From Chitinispirillales bacterium (lineage in GTDB: Bacteria > Fibrobacterota > Chitinivibrionia > Chitinivibrionales > Chitinispirillaceae), in NCBI GenBank assembly GCA_031254105.1, contig JAIRVB010000046.1:45814-109813 (forward strand): a stretch of 64,000 nt of DNA, in the 5' to 3' direction. The translations under genes were made by a program, and so were the position numbers. How positions within the stretch are numbered: the stretch's first letter is position 1; every line of letters starts with the position of its first letter. This document shows positions 52,437 through 62,339 of this stretch, piece after piece. The notes under the pieces were generated by a model. It worked only from the letters and a program-made list of their open reading frames with translations. It did no database searches and was not told the DNA's origin.

Positions 52437-53537
52437 TCAAAAATATTGAGAAAATATTGATTTATATGCGTATTCACCATCTCCCGGAAAAAGTACTGTT
52501 TTTGTAAAAAGCATTGAAACCATAATACTCACGAAAATAAATAAAATAGCCATTCTGTTTGTTTTTGCGATTCTGGAACTGCGAAGCAAGTATGCAAGCA
52601 AATAATACAAAGGAAAAATTGATAACACGCTAAAATACACAGCCATTCGATGTAAAACAAATGATGTCAAGCCGATGATAACAATACAATAACTAACAAA
52701 TCCCCAACAGAAAAAAAACTTATCTTTTTGGCAAAGATGCTTGAAAGATAACAAGGAAAGAAAATAAAATGGAATAAAAATCAATTTGCTTACCCAATTT
52801 ATAATTGAAAGAGACTTGGCTTCATGGGTAAGGTACATAAGATAACCTTTATGCGTATAAGGTATAATCATATTTAATACTTTGTCAATATTAATAAAAG
52901 AAGCTGACACCGAAACAAATAAAGCAGCAAATAGCCACCGTTCTGATAATTTTATTTTTGTGAAAAAATATATAGGCAAGCACATCCATGCTGAAACATG
53001 AAACATTCCTGCCATTGCAACCAAAATAATATAACGAATTAGTTCTCTTTTGTACGCAAACCACCACGCCAACAAAATAAGGTAGGCGGAAGTATATTGT
53101 CTAACAAGATTTGTTTGATTGTAAAATGCGACACATGCAAAAAAAAATAAAAATATAAACAGATAGTTATGCGTTAATTTTATCTTTTTCAAAAACAGGA
53201 AAAAACAAAGAAATTGCAAAAACGCGCAAATAATAAAACCGAACTGGTAATGCAAATTTTTGGATACAAATATCGTCAAATAATGAAATAGCAACTCACC
53301 TTTATTTTCATATCTGCCTTTAAGGGAAGTAAAAGCGACCTTATAACTATTATAATCCGTTCCGACTTCGTATTGCAAACCAATTAAAAAAGTCCAAAAA
53401 AAAAGCAATACTAGAAACACAAAATTGTAATATTGACGTCCGCTTAATGTTTTCCCGTCAGAAATATCTCTGACTTTGTTTATTCTTGGCAAAAATAACA
53501 GTAAAACACTAAATACCGCACATGTAAAATAGGTCAT
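52437..53537 (-). CDS. EpsG-family polysaccharide polymerase-like membrane protein
   Basis: 366 residues with about ten hydrophobic helices. The early segment QYEVGTDYNSYKVAF, the Phe-rich helices and the HVSAWMCLPIYFF loop correspond to the EpsG/Wzy-like family that polymerises or exports repeat units. Position inside a glycosyltransferase/flippase cluster supports that role. The catalytic mechanism of the family is not settled. Confidence 0.7.
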   Translation of the reverse strand: MTYFTCAVFSVLLLFLPRINKVRDISDGKTLSGRQYYNFVFLVLLFFWTFLIGLQYEVGTDYNSYKVAFTSLKGRYENKGELLFHYLTIFVSKNLHYQFGFIICAFLQFLCFFLFLKKIKLTHNYLFIFLFFFACVAFYNQTNLVRQYTSAYLILLAWWFAYKRELIRYIILVAMAGMFHVSAWMCLPIYFFTKIKLSERWLFAALFVSVSASFINIDKVLNMIIPYTHKGYLMYLTHEAKSLSIINWVSKLIFIPFYFLSLLSFKHLCQKDKFFFCWGFVSYCIVIIGLTSFVLHRMAVYFSVLSIFPLYYLLAYLLRSSRIAKTNRMAILFIFVSIMVSMLFTKTVLFPGDGEYAYKSIFSQYF

Positions 53538-53549
53538 TTTATATTGGCT

Positions 53550-54713
53550 CTATTTTATTATTTTAAAATTCAAAAAATTTTTTAAAAAAACTTTATCAAT
53601 AACCTTTAGTTTCAGCAAATCCATAGAATTATTAAACTTTTGCGATCTATTAAAGTAAAACGAAATATCAGGTTTTTTGTTAAGCGCCTCCACATAGCGT
53701 TTATATTTTTGACTTCCCAAGGCATAATTTCCAGATTTAGCGATATTTTTATATTTAACATTATCTGACGGTAAAAATTTATAATGGAGCAAAAAAGCAA
53801 TCGGAGCTTCAACTCCCCAATTTAACTTAACAGGAAAATTATAATGATTATTGCAGATCATTGATTTTGATATTTTGCTTAAAGGAAACTTTGTCTGCCA
53901 ACCCTTTGTTGAAAACACACGCACCTGGGGGCCGCCGTTAATATTCGGAAATGTGTAGTGATAACGTTTTTTGTATGTATCAACATCAAAATAACAGTAA
54001 TCCTTGATGAAATCGTAGTTGCCGGTCATTTCGAATATTTTACCTTTTGCATACATGTCAACCATAAGTGAAAATGCAGAATTGATTTTGTTTTTTTCGA
54101 GAAAACAGATATATTCATTAATTTTTTTGCTTTCAACTCCAGGATACATAAAAAGTTCATCGCTGTCAAGATTTAAATACCATCGCTCATAGCCAAACAG
54201 ATCTGTTACCTGTCTACGCCACGCAAACTGAACCGTTCCGCCGCAAAACTTTTCGTCCGTTCTAAACAAAGAAACGTCTTTTTGCTCTTTAAGCCATTCA
54301 AATGTACCATCGGTTGACATATTATCAATATAGGCGAAATGTTTTATACCGATTTGTCTATGATATTCAATATGAGCTTTTACTCTTAACAAATCATCTT
54401 TTACAACGCAGAGCGCAATAGCATCATTTTCATCAAGAGGTACATCCAGTACCTTTACCGATTTTACGGTTTTATTTTTATAGGTATCAATAAATAGATT
54501 TGCCGCCTTGGGAAAGTCGCACCCAAATTGGTATAAAGAGTTTTTACAATCTTTAAAATGTTCAATATTTTTTCCGTTTTTTTTCTTAATTGCTTTGGAT
54601 TCAGGAGTAAGCCCAAGTCTGTTTATTTGATACCTTAAGTACGTTCCTATGTATATAGGTGAAATATAGCGGCAAATATTTTGCACCTGTTTTTTAAGCA
54701 TCTTTATAACCAT
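53550..54713 (-). CDS. GT92/Glyco_tranf_2_4-type glycosyltransferase, first paralogue
   Basis: 387 residues. An N-terminal helix-rich part is followed by LCVVKDDLLRVKAHIEYHRQIGIKHFAYIDNMSTDGT and the acidic LNLDSDELFMYPG (DxD-type metal site), characteristic of family 2_4/GT92 transferases. A close paralogue lies at 55974-57122. It is separated from the EpsG gene by 12 bp. The sugar is unknown. Confidence 0.72.
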   Translation of the reverse strand: MVIKMLKKQVQNICRYISPIYIGTYLRYQINRLGLTPESKAIKKKNGKNIEHFKDCKNSLYQFGCDFPKAANLFIDTYKNKTVKSVKVLDVPLDENDAIALCVVKDDLLRVKAHIEYHRQIGIKHFAYIDNMSTDGTFEWLKEQKDVSLFRTDEKFCGGTVQFAWRRQVTDLFGYERWYLNLDSDELFMYPGVESKKINEYICFLEKNKINSAFSLMVDMYAKGKIFEMTGNYDFIKDYCYFDVDTYKKRYHYTFPNINGGPQVRVFSTKGWQTKFPLSKISKSMICNNHYNFPVKLNWGVEAPIAFLLHYKFLPSDNVKYKNIAKSGNYALGSQKYKRYVEALNKKPDISFYFNRSQKFNNSMDLLKLKVIDKVFLKNFLNFKIIK

Positions 54714-54755
54714 TTTCTGTAAAACATGATACTAATTTGCATGATAATAAACTTT

Positions 54756-55853
54756 TTAACCATCAATTTTTAAAAATACTTCTTCATATTGTTTCACAAT
54801 TTTCTCAGCATGATACTTGAAAAAAACAGTCTTTTTAATAATTTGTTTGTTAAAATTTGTATTGCAGGCTTTTTGTATACCTTCTGCAAGTTTTTCACAG
54901 TTACCCAATTCAACAAGAATTCCATTTTCTCCATTCTTTATAATCTCTGCTACAGGTGGAATATCAAAAGCAACAACTGGCAGACCGCACACATTGGCTT
55001 CTAAAGCTACATTTGGAAATCCTTCATATCGTGATGACAACACAAGTAAATCAGCATTTGCCATGTAAGTGTAAGGATTATCCTTAAATCCTAAAAAAGA
55101 GACTTTTTTACTTATATCAAGTTTTTTTGCAAGTTCCATAAGCTCTCTCTCTAATTCTCCTGTGCCTAGAATACTTAAATGATAATTATCATCAAGCAGC
55201 ATTAAAGAGCGGAGCAAATAATCATATCCTTTTTGGTAACCAAGACGTCCAACAGCAAGCAAGTTTATCTTGCCAAAAGGATACAATTCAATGTTAGAAC
55301 AGACCGCTTTGGCAATTATATTATTTATGTCTACCGGATTATTAATCACGACCGTTTTTTTAGTTGATATATTAAGATGCGTTACCAAATCGTCTTTCAT
55401 ATACTGGCATTGGCATATTATTTTATTAAAACGGGGGTAAAGAATTTTGCAAAATAGTTTTGATAAACCTGATCTTTCGCCATGAAAAACACCTTCACTT
55501 ACAATAATATTTTCTCGCGCGATAAATTTGATTCTTTTGTTTAAAAATGGCATTATTAGCGCGATAAGAATATTTATGCGGCCCCAGCTTGAATACACAA
55601 TATCCGGTTTAATATTTCGGATTGATTTATAAACAGGGAAAAAAGCATAACGAAATGAAGTATTTAAATCCAAAATTTGCACATCACACGGGATATCTTT
55701 GAGATACGAAGCATTTGCGGTACGAAACAACGCTAAAACAGGAGTAAAGCGCTGCCTGTCTAAATATCGAATTACCGTCGTCATTACTCTGCCCATTCCC
55801 CCATCTCTAAGGTGAGGCGCGATGAAAAGTATTTTCGTTTTTATCACTGTCAT
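54756..55853 (-). CDS. Family 4 (GT1 group) glycosyltransferase
   Basis: 365 residues, GT-B fold. KILFIAPHLRDGGMGRVMTTVIRYL opens the N-terminal domain, and the C-terminal domain has LLAVGRLGYQKGYDYLLRSL and ADLLVLSSRYEGFPNVALEANVCGLPVVAFD (with the EGFPNV donor-binding motif). It is a retaining nucleotide-sugar transferase in polysaccharide assembly. The cluster order places it between the two GT92 paralogues. Confidence 0.85.
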   Translation of the reverse strand: MTVIKTKILFIAPHLRDGGMGRVMTTVIRYLDRQRFTPVLALFRTANASYLKDIPCDVQILDLNTSFRYAFFPVYKSIRNIKPDIVYSSWGRINILIALIMPFLNKRIKFIARENIIVSEGVFHGERSGLSKLFCKILYPRFNKIICQCQYMKDDLVTHLNISTKKTVVINNPVDINNIIAKAVCSNIELYPFGKINLLAVGRLGYQKGYDYLLRSLMLLDDNYHLSILGTGELERELMELAKKLDISKKVSFLGFKDNPYTYMANADLLVLSSRYEGFPNVALEANVCGLPVVAFDIPPVAEIIKNGENGILVELGNCEKLAEGIQKACNTNFNKQIIKKTVFFKYHAEKIVKQYEEVFLKIDG

Positions 55854-55973
55854 TCTGCTTTTTATCCGCGTAAACTATCTGAAAAATTAAGTATACATCA
55901 ATGTTTGAGAGATTTATATATACCCCAGCAAATTTGATTGCTTAATAATGGCGTCAACACTCTGTTTACAATT

Positions 55974-57122
55974 CTATTGATACAAAAACTTATTAAAAAA
56001 CCTTTTGTCAACAATGTTTATTCTCAGTAAATCCATAGAGTCATTTAGTTTTTGCGAGTCTTCATAATAGAAAGACGCGTTTGGATTTTCATCGAAAACT
56101 TCCATATACCTTTTATATTCTATGCTGCCTCTGGCGTGAACGCCGCTTTTAACATGCTCTTTGAATTTCAAATTATCTGAAGGTAAAAATTTGTAATGAA
56201 GCAAAAAAGCGATTGGAGCAGGGGTATCAAAATTCAGCTTAAAAGGGTAATTGTTATGAGCGCCAATGATTGTTGATTTTGACAATTTAACCAAAGAATA
56301 GTTAGTCAAATTGAGGCGGTGCCGTTTTATCGTAAAAAGACGCATTCTGGGGCCGCCGCCAAGAAGCGGACAGGTTTTCTTTTTTTGTATTTTGTACGTA
56401 CTTGTATCAAAATAGCAATACTTTTCTAAAAAATTGTTATCATCACAGGAAGAAGAATTAAATAAAGAACATTTTGAATACATATCCACAACCAAAGTAA
56501 AAACTGTATGTATTTCATTTTTTTCTAAAAAATCAATATATTTGTCTATCGGCTTGCTTTCAATACCAGGATAGCTGAACAATTCATCGGAATCCATATC
56601 CAAATACCATTTGTCGTAACCGAAAACATCCGTCGCCTGCCTCATCCATGAGCGCTGCCTGTCCGACCTGTATTCCTCAGACGCTCTGAATAAAGAAACA
56701 TCATTCTGATTCTCAAGCCATTCAAACGTACCGTCTGTTGACATATTGTCTATGTACGCAAAGTGCTTGATGCCTATTTTTCGGTGATAATCTATCTGGG
56801 CTTTCACTCTAATCAAGTCATTTTTTACTACACAGAGAAAAATAGCGTCATTTTCATTAAGCGGTATATTCAATACCCTTACAGGCATTACTGTTTTATT
56901 TTTATATGAGTTTACATATTCAACCATATTACGACCATCAAACGCCATATCAAAAAAAGCTGTCCTGCAATCTTTAAGGAATTCATTGTTTTCTTTGTAT
57001 AATTTTGCAGCCAGTTTTGCATTTTTTGTAAAACCGAAGCTAAACGCTATACGTTTCAAATAATATTTTAAACTGTTCGGCGGGAGCTTTTTAAAAAAAA
57101 CTATTATCCTTTTGAGATTCAT
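55974..57122 (-). CDS. GT92/Glyco_tranf_2_4-type glycosyltransferase, second paralogue
   Basis: 382 residues with the same layout as the protein at 53550-54713, including LCVVKNDLIRVKAQIDYHRKIGIKHFAYIDNMSTDGT and LDMDSDELFSYPG. It is the diverged partner of a duplication within the cluster. The two copies differ clearly in the N-terminal ~70 residues. The 120 bp after it (55854-55973) contain nothing obvious. Confidence 0.72.
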   Translation of the reverse strand: MNLKRIIVFFKKLPPNSLKYYLKRIAFSFGFTKNAKLAAKLYKENNEFLKDCRTAFFDMAFDGRNMVEYVNSYKNKTVMPVRVLNIPLNENDAIFLCVVKNDLIRVKAQIDYHRKIGIKHFAYIDNMSTDGTFEWLENQNDVSLFRASEEYRSDRQRSWMRQATDVFGYDKWYLDMDSDELFSYPGIESKPIDKYIDFLEKNEIHTVFTLVVDMYSKCSLFNSSSCDDNNFLEKYCYFDTSTYKIQKKKTCPLLGGGPRMRLFTIKRHRLNLTNYSLVKLSKSTIIGAHNNYPFKLNFDTPAPIAFLLHYKFLPSDNLKFKEHVKSGVHARGSIEYKRYMEVFDENPNASFYYEDSQKLNDSMDLLRINIVDKRFFNKFLYQ

Positions 57123-57184
57123 AATAAAACCATAACTCCTTTCGATATTAATAACATTCTAAATTACCTTAAAACATGGTTTTT

Positions 57185-57961
57185 TCAAGAGTTTTGTAAT
57201 ACACAGACCAGGTGTGTGCCGTTATTCTCATTAGCAAATCTATATTTGTTCCAAATTTTCTTCCATACGAACTGGGTAAGCGGTTTAATTTCCAATGAAA
57301 ACAGCCCATTGTACTCCAAACGCCGAAATGCTTTAAGCCACCAAGGTCTATGGAATATGTACTCAAAAGATATTATTTTTAAGTGAATATTATTTTCAGA
57401 TAAACACTTTGACAATAATTCAATCGTATAATGACGATAGTGTTTCCTAGTTACCGGAACAACAGTTGTAGGCACGCAGATAATTATTCTACCCTTAGGA
57501 TTTAAATGCTTTTGTAGTTCAGATAAAAAATTACCGATATAATTATCAGGAATGTGTTCCAAAACCTCAATTGCGGTTACAGCATCAAATGTATCTGTTA
57601 TCTCCTTTATATCACAGCAATAAATGTTACAGTCGGGGTTAAATGCCCTGGCAAAAGAAATCGCTTTTTTAGACAGGTCAACGCCTGCTTTCTTTATCTC
57701 ACCGTCACTGCCACACACAGAATTATTGCCTGTTTCACTTATAAAATGTAACAAGCGTCCATCACCGCACCCGACATCCAGGATTGAAACCGGACGATAG
57801 GATAATATCTTCTCTGCAATATGCTTTTGATAGCAAAGATATTCCAACCCCCAGTATAACTTTCGGGATAAACGCACATTTTTATTATCATCAAAGTAGG
57901 GAATATGATGAAAGGGAAAATGGTACGCCTTGTCTTGAATATCAAACTTATTTTCTTCCAC
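57185..57961 (-). CDS. Class I SAM-dependent methyltransferase
   Basis: 258 residues, with the SAM-binding SILDVGCGDGRLLHFIS (motif I) near residue 60, VTAIEVLEHIPDN and IICVPT. Within an exopolysaccharide cluster a sugar- or lipid-linked substrate is likely, but it could also methylate another metabolite. It lies 16 bp after the flippase gene. Confidence 0.8.
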   Translation of the reverse strand: MEENKFDIQDKAYHFPFHHIPYFDDNKNVRLSRKLYWGLEYLCYQKHIAEKILSYRPVSILDVGCGDGRLLHFISETGNNSVCGSDGEIKKAGVDLSKKAISFARAFNPDCNIYCCDIKEITDTFDAVTAIEVLEHIPDNYIGNFLSELQKHLNPKGRIIICVPTTVVPVTRKHYRHYTIELLSKCLSENNIHLKIISFEYIFHRPWWLKAFRRLEYNGLFSLEIKPLTQFVWKKIWNKYRFANENNGTHLVCVLQNS

Positions 57962-57977
57962 GTGGAGTTTCCTTTAT

Positions 57978-59522
57978 TTAATTGTTAGTAACGTATCTCA
58001 ATATAAGGCGGTTAAAGAAAATTTTTATCTTTTCATAAAACCACATTCTTTCGTGGTTATTCATTCCGAAAAGAACTATTCCTAAAGATGATGATACAAT
58101 GCATAATGCAGATACGACAAAAAACGAAGTCCATGCTTCGGTTATATATTTGCCTGCGATAAACGGGGGCATAAAAGAGAATACCGCCACAAAAACAGAT
58201 TTGATCATGACAGTAGAGATAAAATCTCTCAATAAAAATTGCGGTACCTTAACTTTTACAATTAAAAACATTAAAACAATGCGAATCAATTCTAACAAGA
58301 TTAAAACGTAAAAAACAATAATAGGCGAAGAGCCTGCTTTCAGGAACAAGTACGATACAGGTAAATTAAGCAACAGCACGCCGCTAAAAACTATTTGAAA
58401 CAACATTATATCGCCGGTCGCATTTACAGTTGTGTAAATAGTGTGCATAAAACAACGTATAAGCGACTCTATAACTAACAACTTTGTAAAAATCACAACA
58501 TACGGGGGAACTTCAACCAACCATATATTCAATAAATGTTCTGTTTGAAAGAGTATCGGCAGTACAATGAAATAAAATAGAAAAAAAGAAAATTTTGTAC
58601 CTCGCGCTATCAAGTTATTCATTTTAGTAAAATCACCTGACGCATAGCTTTTGATAATTTGGGGATTTATCGCTACAGTAAAATTCTGCACGAATTTAGT
58701 AAGAGCGCCGTTCACGATATTCGCGACACCAAACGCAGCGTTTACAATAACCCCAAAGAAAATATTAAAAAGTATATTGACGCCTTGAACGTTCATGATG
58801 CCCGCAGCGCTGCCAATTAAAGTCCATCCCATAAACCCAAGCATCTCTTTCTGTAACTTCCAATTAACTAACGGCCTGAAACTGTATCCATCTTTAATAT
58901 TTCTGCTGCAATAAAAATGATAAGCTAAAAAAATCCCAATAGTACTCATCTTTAGCAAAAACGCATAAAGGACCAACTTATCACCTTTTGTAAATACAAT
59001 CGCTGCCGCTACACCCAATTTCACCACTACATCCACAATCCCCAAATAAGCATAAACCTTCATCCTCTCAGTGGCAATTATCAATGCGGTAAGCGGAGTT
59101 TGCACAATGGTAACAAAAACTCCGATCACAGAAAAATGAAACACCCAAATTGCGGAACTCATTCTTTCCGGCGGTATAACGAGTTTATTCTTTAACAAAT
59201 ACAATCCGGCAATCTCTAATAATGCAACCGCAACCACCCCATAAAACAGATGCGTAAACAGCGCCGACCTGAAAACCGTCTTTAAATTCTCACTTCTCCC
59301 TTTGCCAATTTCAAACGCGAAAAACCGTGAAGCGGCGGCATTAAGCGGCCCGTTAAAAAAGGCAAACAGCGTGACAAATCCGCCAATTACTGTGTAAATA
59401 CCGTAATTATCAACCCCAAGATTTTGCAGCACTATCCTTGAGGTGAACAGCGATACGCCCATAGAAAAAAACATGCGTATGTACAGCGCGAGAGTATTTT
59501 TAGCTATCTGAGAATTGCTCAT
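57978..59522 (-). CDS. Polysaccharide flippase (Wzx/MATE-like)
   Basis: 514 residues with twelve to fourteen hydrophobic helices (SQIAKNTLALYIRMFFSMGVSLFTSRIVLQNLG to the C-terminus). This is the PST/MVF family that flips lipid-linked repeat units across the inner membrane. The N-terminal LGVDNYGIYTVIGGFVTLF segment is typical. It works with the glycosyltransferases and EpsG-like polymerase of this cluster. Confidence 0.85.
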   Translation of the reverse strand: MSNSQIAKNTLALYIRMFFSMGVSLFTSRIVLQNLGVDNYGIYTVIGGFVTLFAFFNGPLNAAASRFFAFEIGKGRSENLKTVFRSALFTHLFYGVVAVALLEIAGLYLLKNKLVIPPERMSSAIWVFHFSVIGVFVTIVQTPLTALIIATERMKVYAYLGIVDVVVKLGVAAAIVFTKGDKLVLYAFLLKMSTIGIFLAYHFYCSRNIKDGYSFRPLVNWKLQKEMLGFMGWTLIGSAAGIMNVQGVNILFNIFFGVIVNAAFGVANIVNGALTKFVQNFTVAINPQIIKSYASGDFTKMNNLIARGTKFSFFLFYFIVLPILFQTEHLLNIWLVEVPPYVVIFTKLLVIESLIRCFMHTIYTTVNATGDIMLFQIVFSGVLLLNLPVSYLFLKAGSSPIIVFYVLILLELIRIVLMFLIVKVKVPQFLLRDFISTVMIKSVFVAVFSFMPPFIAGKYITEAWTSFFVVSALCIVSSSLGIVLFGMNNHERMWFYEKIKIFFNRLILRYVTNN

Positions 59523-59542
59523 CTGACGAAACTCTTTACATT

Positions 59543-59998
59543 TTAAGAAAGCAAAAACTCAAGTATCTCCTCAGCTTTAGAAAAGCTTTCCTTGCTGTAT
59601 TCACTGAAATTATAATCGCTGATTATCTCCAGTAATATTTTCAACTGTATAAACTCATTCGCAACAAAGGCATATCTACTTTTCCATACAAAGTTGATAA
59701 TCTTTACCTGATGTTTTTTTAACTTTCCGAAATGCGGAACGATAATAAACCGTTTTTTCATTTCGAGCAGTTTATAAATCGTTTCCGCCTCGGCATTGGT
59801 AATAACCGCATCCGCTTCCAAAATTTTTCTTTCAAAATCAGCACTGTCTGTGAAGGTAAAATACGGGTTATTTTTAGGTATATATTTACCTTTCGCGATT
59901 TGAAATTCTATTGACAAATCATTGAATTCAGATTTTGAGTCTATATATTCTACCAATGAATCATATTTTTTAGCGCCTACGGTAACTAATATTTTCAC
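59543..59998 (-). CDS. Alg13/PssE-like glycosyltransferase subunit
   Basis: 151 residues. MKILVTVGAKKYDSLVEYID, ADAVITNAEAETIYKLLEMKKRFIIVP and KKHQVKI are the usual pattern of the Alg13-like C-terminal half of UDP-sugar transferases. Normally an Alg14-like (PssD) membrane subunit is the partner, and none is seen in this cluster. It may work with an unlinked partner or have lost it. The KKHQVKII motif is where relatives bind UDP-GlcNAc. Confidence 0.65.
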   Translation of the reverse strand: MKILVTVGAKKYDSLVEYIDSKSEFNDLSIEFQIAKGKYIPKNNPYFTFTDSADFERKILEADAVITNAEAETIYKLLEMKKRFIIVPHFGKLKKHQVKIINFVWKSRYAFVANEFIQLKILLEIISDYNFSEYSKESFSKAEEILEFLLS

Positions 59999-60043
59999 AG
60001 CGGCAGCACCCTTGCGTAAATTATCGTAAATTATATAGTTAGT

Positions 60044-60892
60044 TTAGACCGTAATAACCCGCGCGTTCTCCCAGTCAATAATTTTATCCGCGCCGTCTAT
60101 ATCGGTAAACTCAAAATCGTTAAGAAACTTTTTTAATTTTTTATGCGCTCCGGATAACCCTATATACGATTTAAATTTTCTTGATAACGGTAAATCTTTA
60201 AACACAGGCTGCTTAGCGTCAAAATCGCGCGGATGCATATACGCCATTATGTATGGACTTTTTCTAGCCCAGCTTTTTATACAAAAATAGGGGAATAGTC
60301 TGAAATACCCGCCGCCTGAGTACACAAAAGATTTACCCGCTAATTTGGCGCGGTTAACCGGAAACTCCTTAAGTCTTATTCCGTTATACTGAATGAACGC
60401 CGGAGCGTTGCAGCTGTAGTCTGAAAATCCGCCGTGCATGCGGGGAGCGGCAAAAACGGAACTGTCTATTGTAATTCCCAAATTTACTAATATGTCAAAA
60501 ACCCATAAATTATCCCGGCACAGCGAAAAACCGGGAGCGCGGAAACAGCGTACTTTTTTCCCGCTTATATCCTCTAAGGTTTTAATTGAACGCTCCATAT
60601 CATTTGCGAATACGTTGGGATGCTGTTCGTAAATAAGCTGGTGCATATGGGTATGCGTTCCGATTTCATACCCTTTGTCGGCAATCGTTTTTATTACATC
60701 CGGATATTTTTCCGCTATCCAACCCAAACAAAAAAATGTAGCTTTTACGCCAGTTTCATCCAATATGCCGAATATCCGTTCCATATTATCGTGAATACGC
60801 GGCTCGTAGCACTGCCACTCTTTTGCGGTTTTTGTGGATTCATTATCAAGGATATGAAACCACTCTTCTATATCAAATGTTAAGATGTTCAT
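60044..60892 (-). CDS. Polysaccharide deacetylase, NodB-fold, XrtA-system type
   Basis: 282 residues. The acidic metal site TFDIEEWFH (residues ~4-12), the His pair in GTHTHMHQLIY (~92-102) and the DUF3473-like C-terminal part fit the subgroup associated with exopolysaccharide clusters (XrtA/PEP-CTERM type). It would remove acetyl groups from an N-acetylhexosamine polymer or intermediate. It overlaps the GNAT-like gene by 4 nt. Confidence 0.8.
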   Translation of the reverse strand: MNILTFDIEEWFHILDNESTKTAKEWQCYEPRIHDNMERIFGILDETGVKATFFCLGWIAEKYPDVIKTIADKGYEIGTHTHMHQLIYEQHPNVFANDMERSIKTLEDISGKKVRCFRAPGFSLCRDNLWVFDILVNLGITIDSSVFAAPRMHGGFSDYSCNAPAFIQYNGIRLKEFPVNRAKLAGKSFVYSGGGYFRLFPYFCIKSWARKSPYIMAYMHPRDFDAKQPVFKDLPLSRKFKSYIGLSGAHKKLKKFLNDFEFTDIDGADKIIDWENARVITV

Positions 60893-61845
60893 ATTAAATC
60901 GTAATTTGACAGATTTATATCCCAGTTACTGAGATTGAAGAATAAATCCGTCTTTACAGCATCCTTTCTTAAAAGTTTTCCGACAAAGTTAAAATTTTTA
61001 GGCGAAAATGCCTTCGGAACTTTAATAAGCCCGCTGAAACGAAACGGTACTACGCCGACATAAAGCAGTATGTCAAACTCCTTATTGTGATTTTTTACCA
61101 TGTATTTTAAGGCGGTGTTAAAGTTTTTCGCCGATTTTTCAAAAACGTCTATAAGGAACGCAGTGCGTATATTTTCATATTCCATTATTTTGTATACAAA
61201 GCCGCCGTTTTCAGACCTTTGTAGATATCCGCCGTTTGGCTGAGTGTAGCGTATTCTATTATAGCTTAATAAATCTTTTTCGATTGGAAAGCGGTGTATT
61301 TTACTTGCAGCAAATGGAGATGTTAAGAACAGGAAAAAATTTACCGATGCCGCCGACAGCCAATTAAACGCTTTGAGCTTCGGTTTAACCGCGCCTATGC
61401 GGTATGGAAGCGCATACGTAGCGAGCTTGCCGATATCGCGCCTGAGTTCCGATTTTATATACCTGGGATATGATATGTCATTAGGGAAATTTATAATAAA
61501 CGCGACGCCGTCATTTCGCATGTAGTCAATGCCGGACGAAAGCATCTCTTTAAAATATCCGCGCCCTCTGAGCGAAGCGCTTATCATCGTGTCTACGCTA
61601 AGGGCGCAAAGGTGTTTCTTGTCTTCTATTATATAATAAGACGGCGTATAGGAACAGCAGCCGGATATCGTACTCCCATCATCATACAGCAGAACATGAT
61701 ACGAGTATTCTAACACCGTATTAAAAAATTGACTGCGAAAATGCTCTATCGACCTCTCTTTTTTAAAAACAGCGTTAAAAAGATCAAGAATTCCATATTG
61801 TTGAGATTCGGACAATTCATAAGTTTTTTTAACAGTAATATTCAT
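60889..61845 (-). CDS. GNAT-fold acetyltransferase of the exopolysaccharide cluster
   Basis: About 318 residues from the ATG at 61845, with AGGGTG upstream. The longer frame to 61905 is unsupported. The region HLCALSVDTMISASLRGRGYFKEML carries the Q/RxxGxG-like acetyl-CoA loop of GNAT enzymes, and the protein has a second, diverged half, as in FemX-like or double-GNAT enzymes. It is the first gene of the operon and is divergent from tpiA. The acceptor is unknown. Confidence 0.65.
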   Translation of the reverse strand: MNITVKKTYELSESQQYGILDLFNAVFKKERSIEHFRSQFFNTVLEYSYHVLLYDDGSTISGCCSYTPSYYIIEDKKHLCALSVDTMISASLRGRGYFKEMLSSGIDYMRNDGVAFIINFPNDISYPRYIKSELRRDIGKLATYALPYRIGAVKPKLKAFNWLSAASVNFFLFLTSPFAASKIHRFPIEKDLLSYNRIRYTQPNGGYLQRSENGGFVYKIMEYENIRTAFLIDVFEKSAKNFNTALKYMVKNHNKEFDILLYVGVVPFRFSGLIKVPKAFSPKNFNFVGKLLRKDAVKTDLFFNLSNWDINLSNYDLI

Positions 61846-62004
61846 CACCCTGCTTCCCGTAGAGATGGAAAAACACAGGGCGGGCACACAAAATTTAAAG
61901 TACAAATGAGACCGCTTAATAAAAAGAGACCAAAAATTATTACCTGATGGCTTATCGCGCTTCTATGAGCCCTTAACGTCCCTAAAACAAGGTAATAAGG
62001 CTGC

Positions 62005-62040
62005 TTGACAAATGGGGGGGGGGGTAAATCTTAACAGGAT
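62005..62040 (+). promoter_or_regulatory. Promoter-like boxes separated by a poly-G tract upstream of tpiA
   Basis: A perfect TTGACA (62005-62010) is followed by AAT, eleven G residues (62014-62024) and TAAATC. With the present tract the spacing to TAAATC is 14 nt; longer tracts would move it toward the optimal 17 nt. The tract lies in the 494 bp gap between the divergent exopolysaccharide operon and tpiA. The remainder of the gap has no gene. Confidence 0.4.
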
Positions 62041-62339
62041 GCAACTTACAAAACGCGCCCGGCTGCGTTATTACACTTTGTAAAATCGCGCATAATATAT
62101 GCAAAGTTTTAAATTTTTCCATATACTTTCCTGTTTACAAGTCAACATCATAATATAAAACAGGAACAAAAATAAATCAACTGGAAAGTTGTGTTTCCCT
62201 ATTTTCCCAAATCATCCCCAATTAATCTCTTGACTCACACAGAACCCACAACATATATTATTCTGCTGGATTTTTTAGGCGTCTTCTGTCGGTTTTCCTT
62301 TGGAAGGCTGAGAAGCAAAACATACGGAGCTTACAAAAA

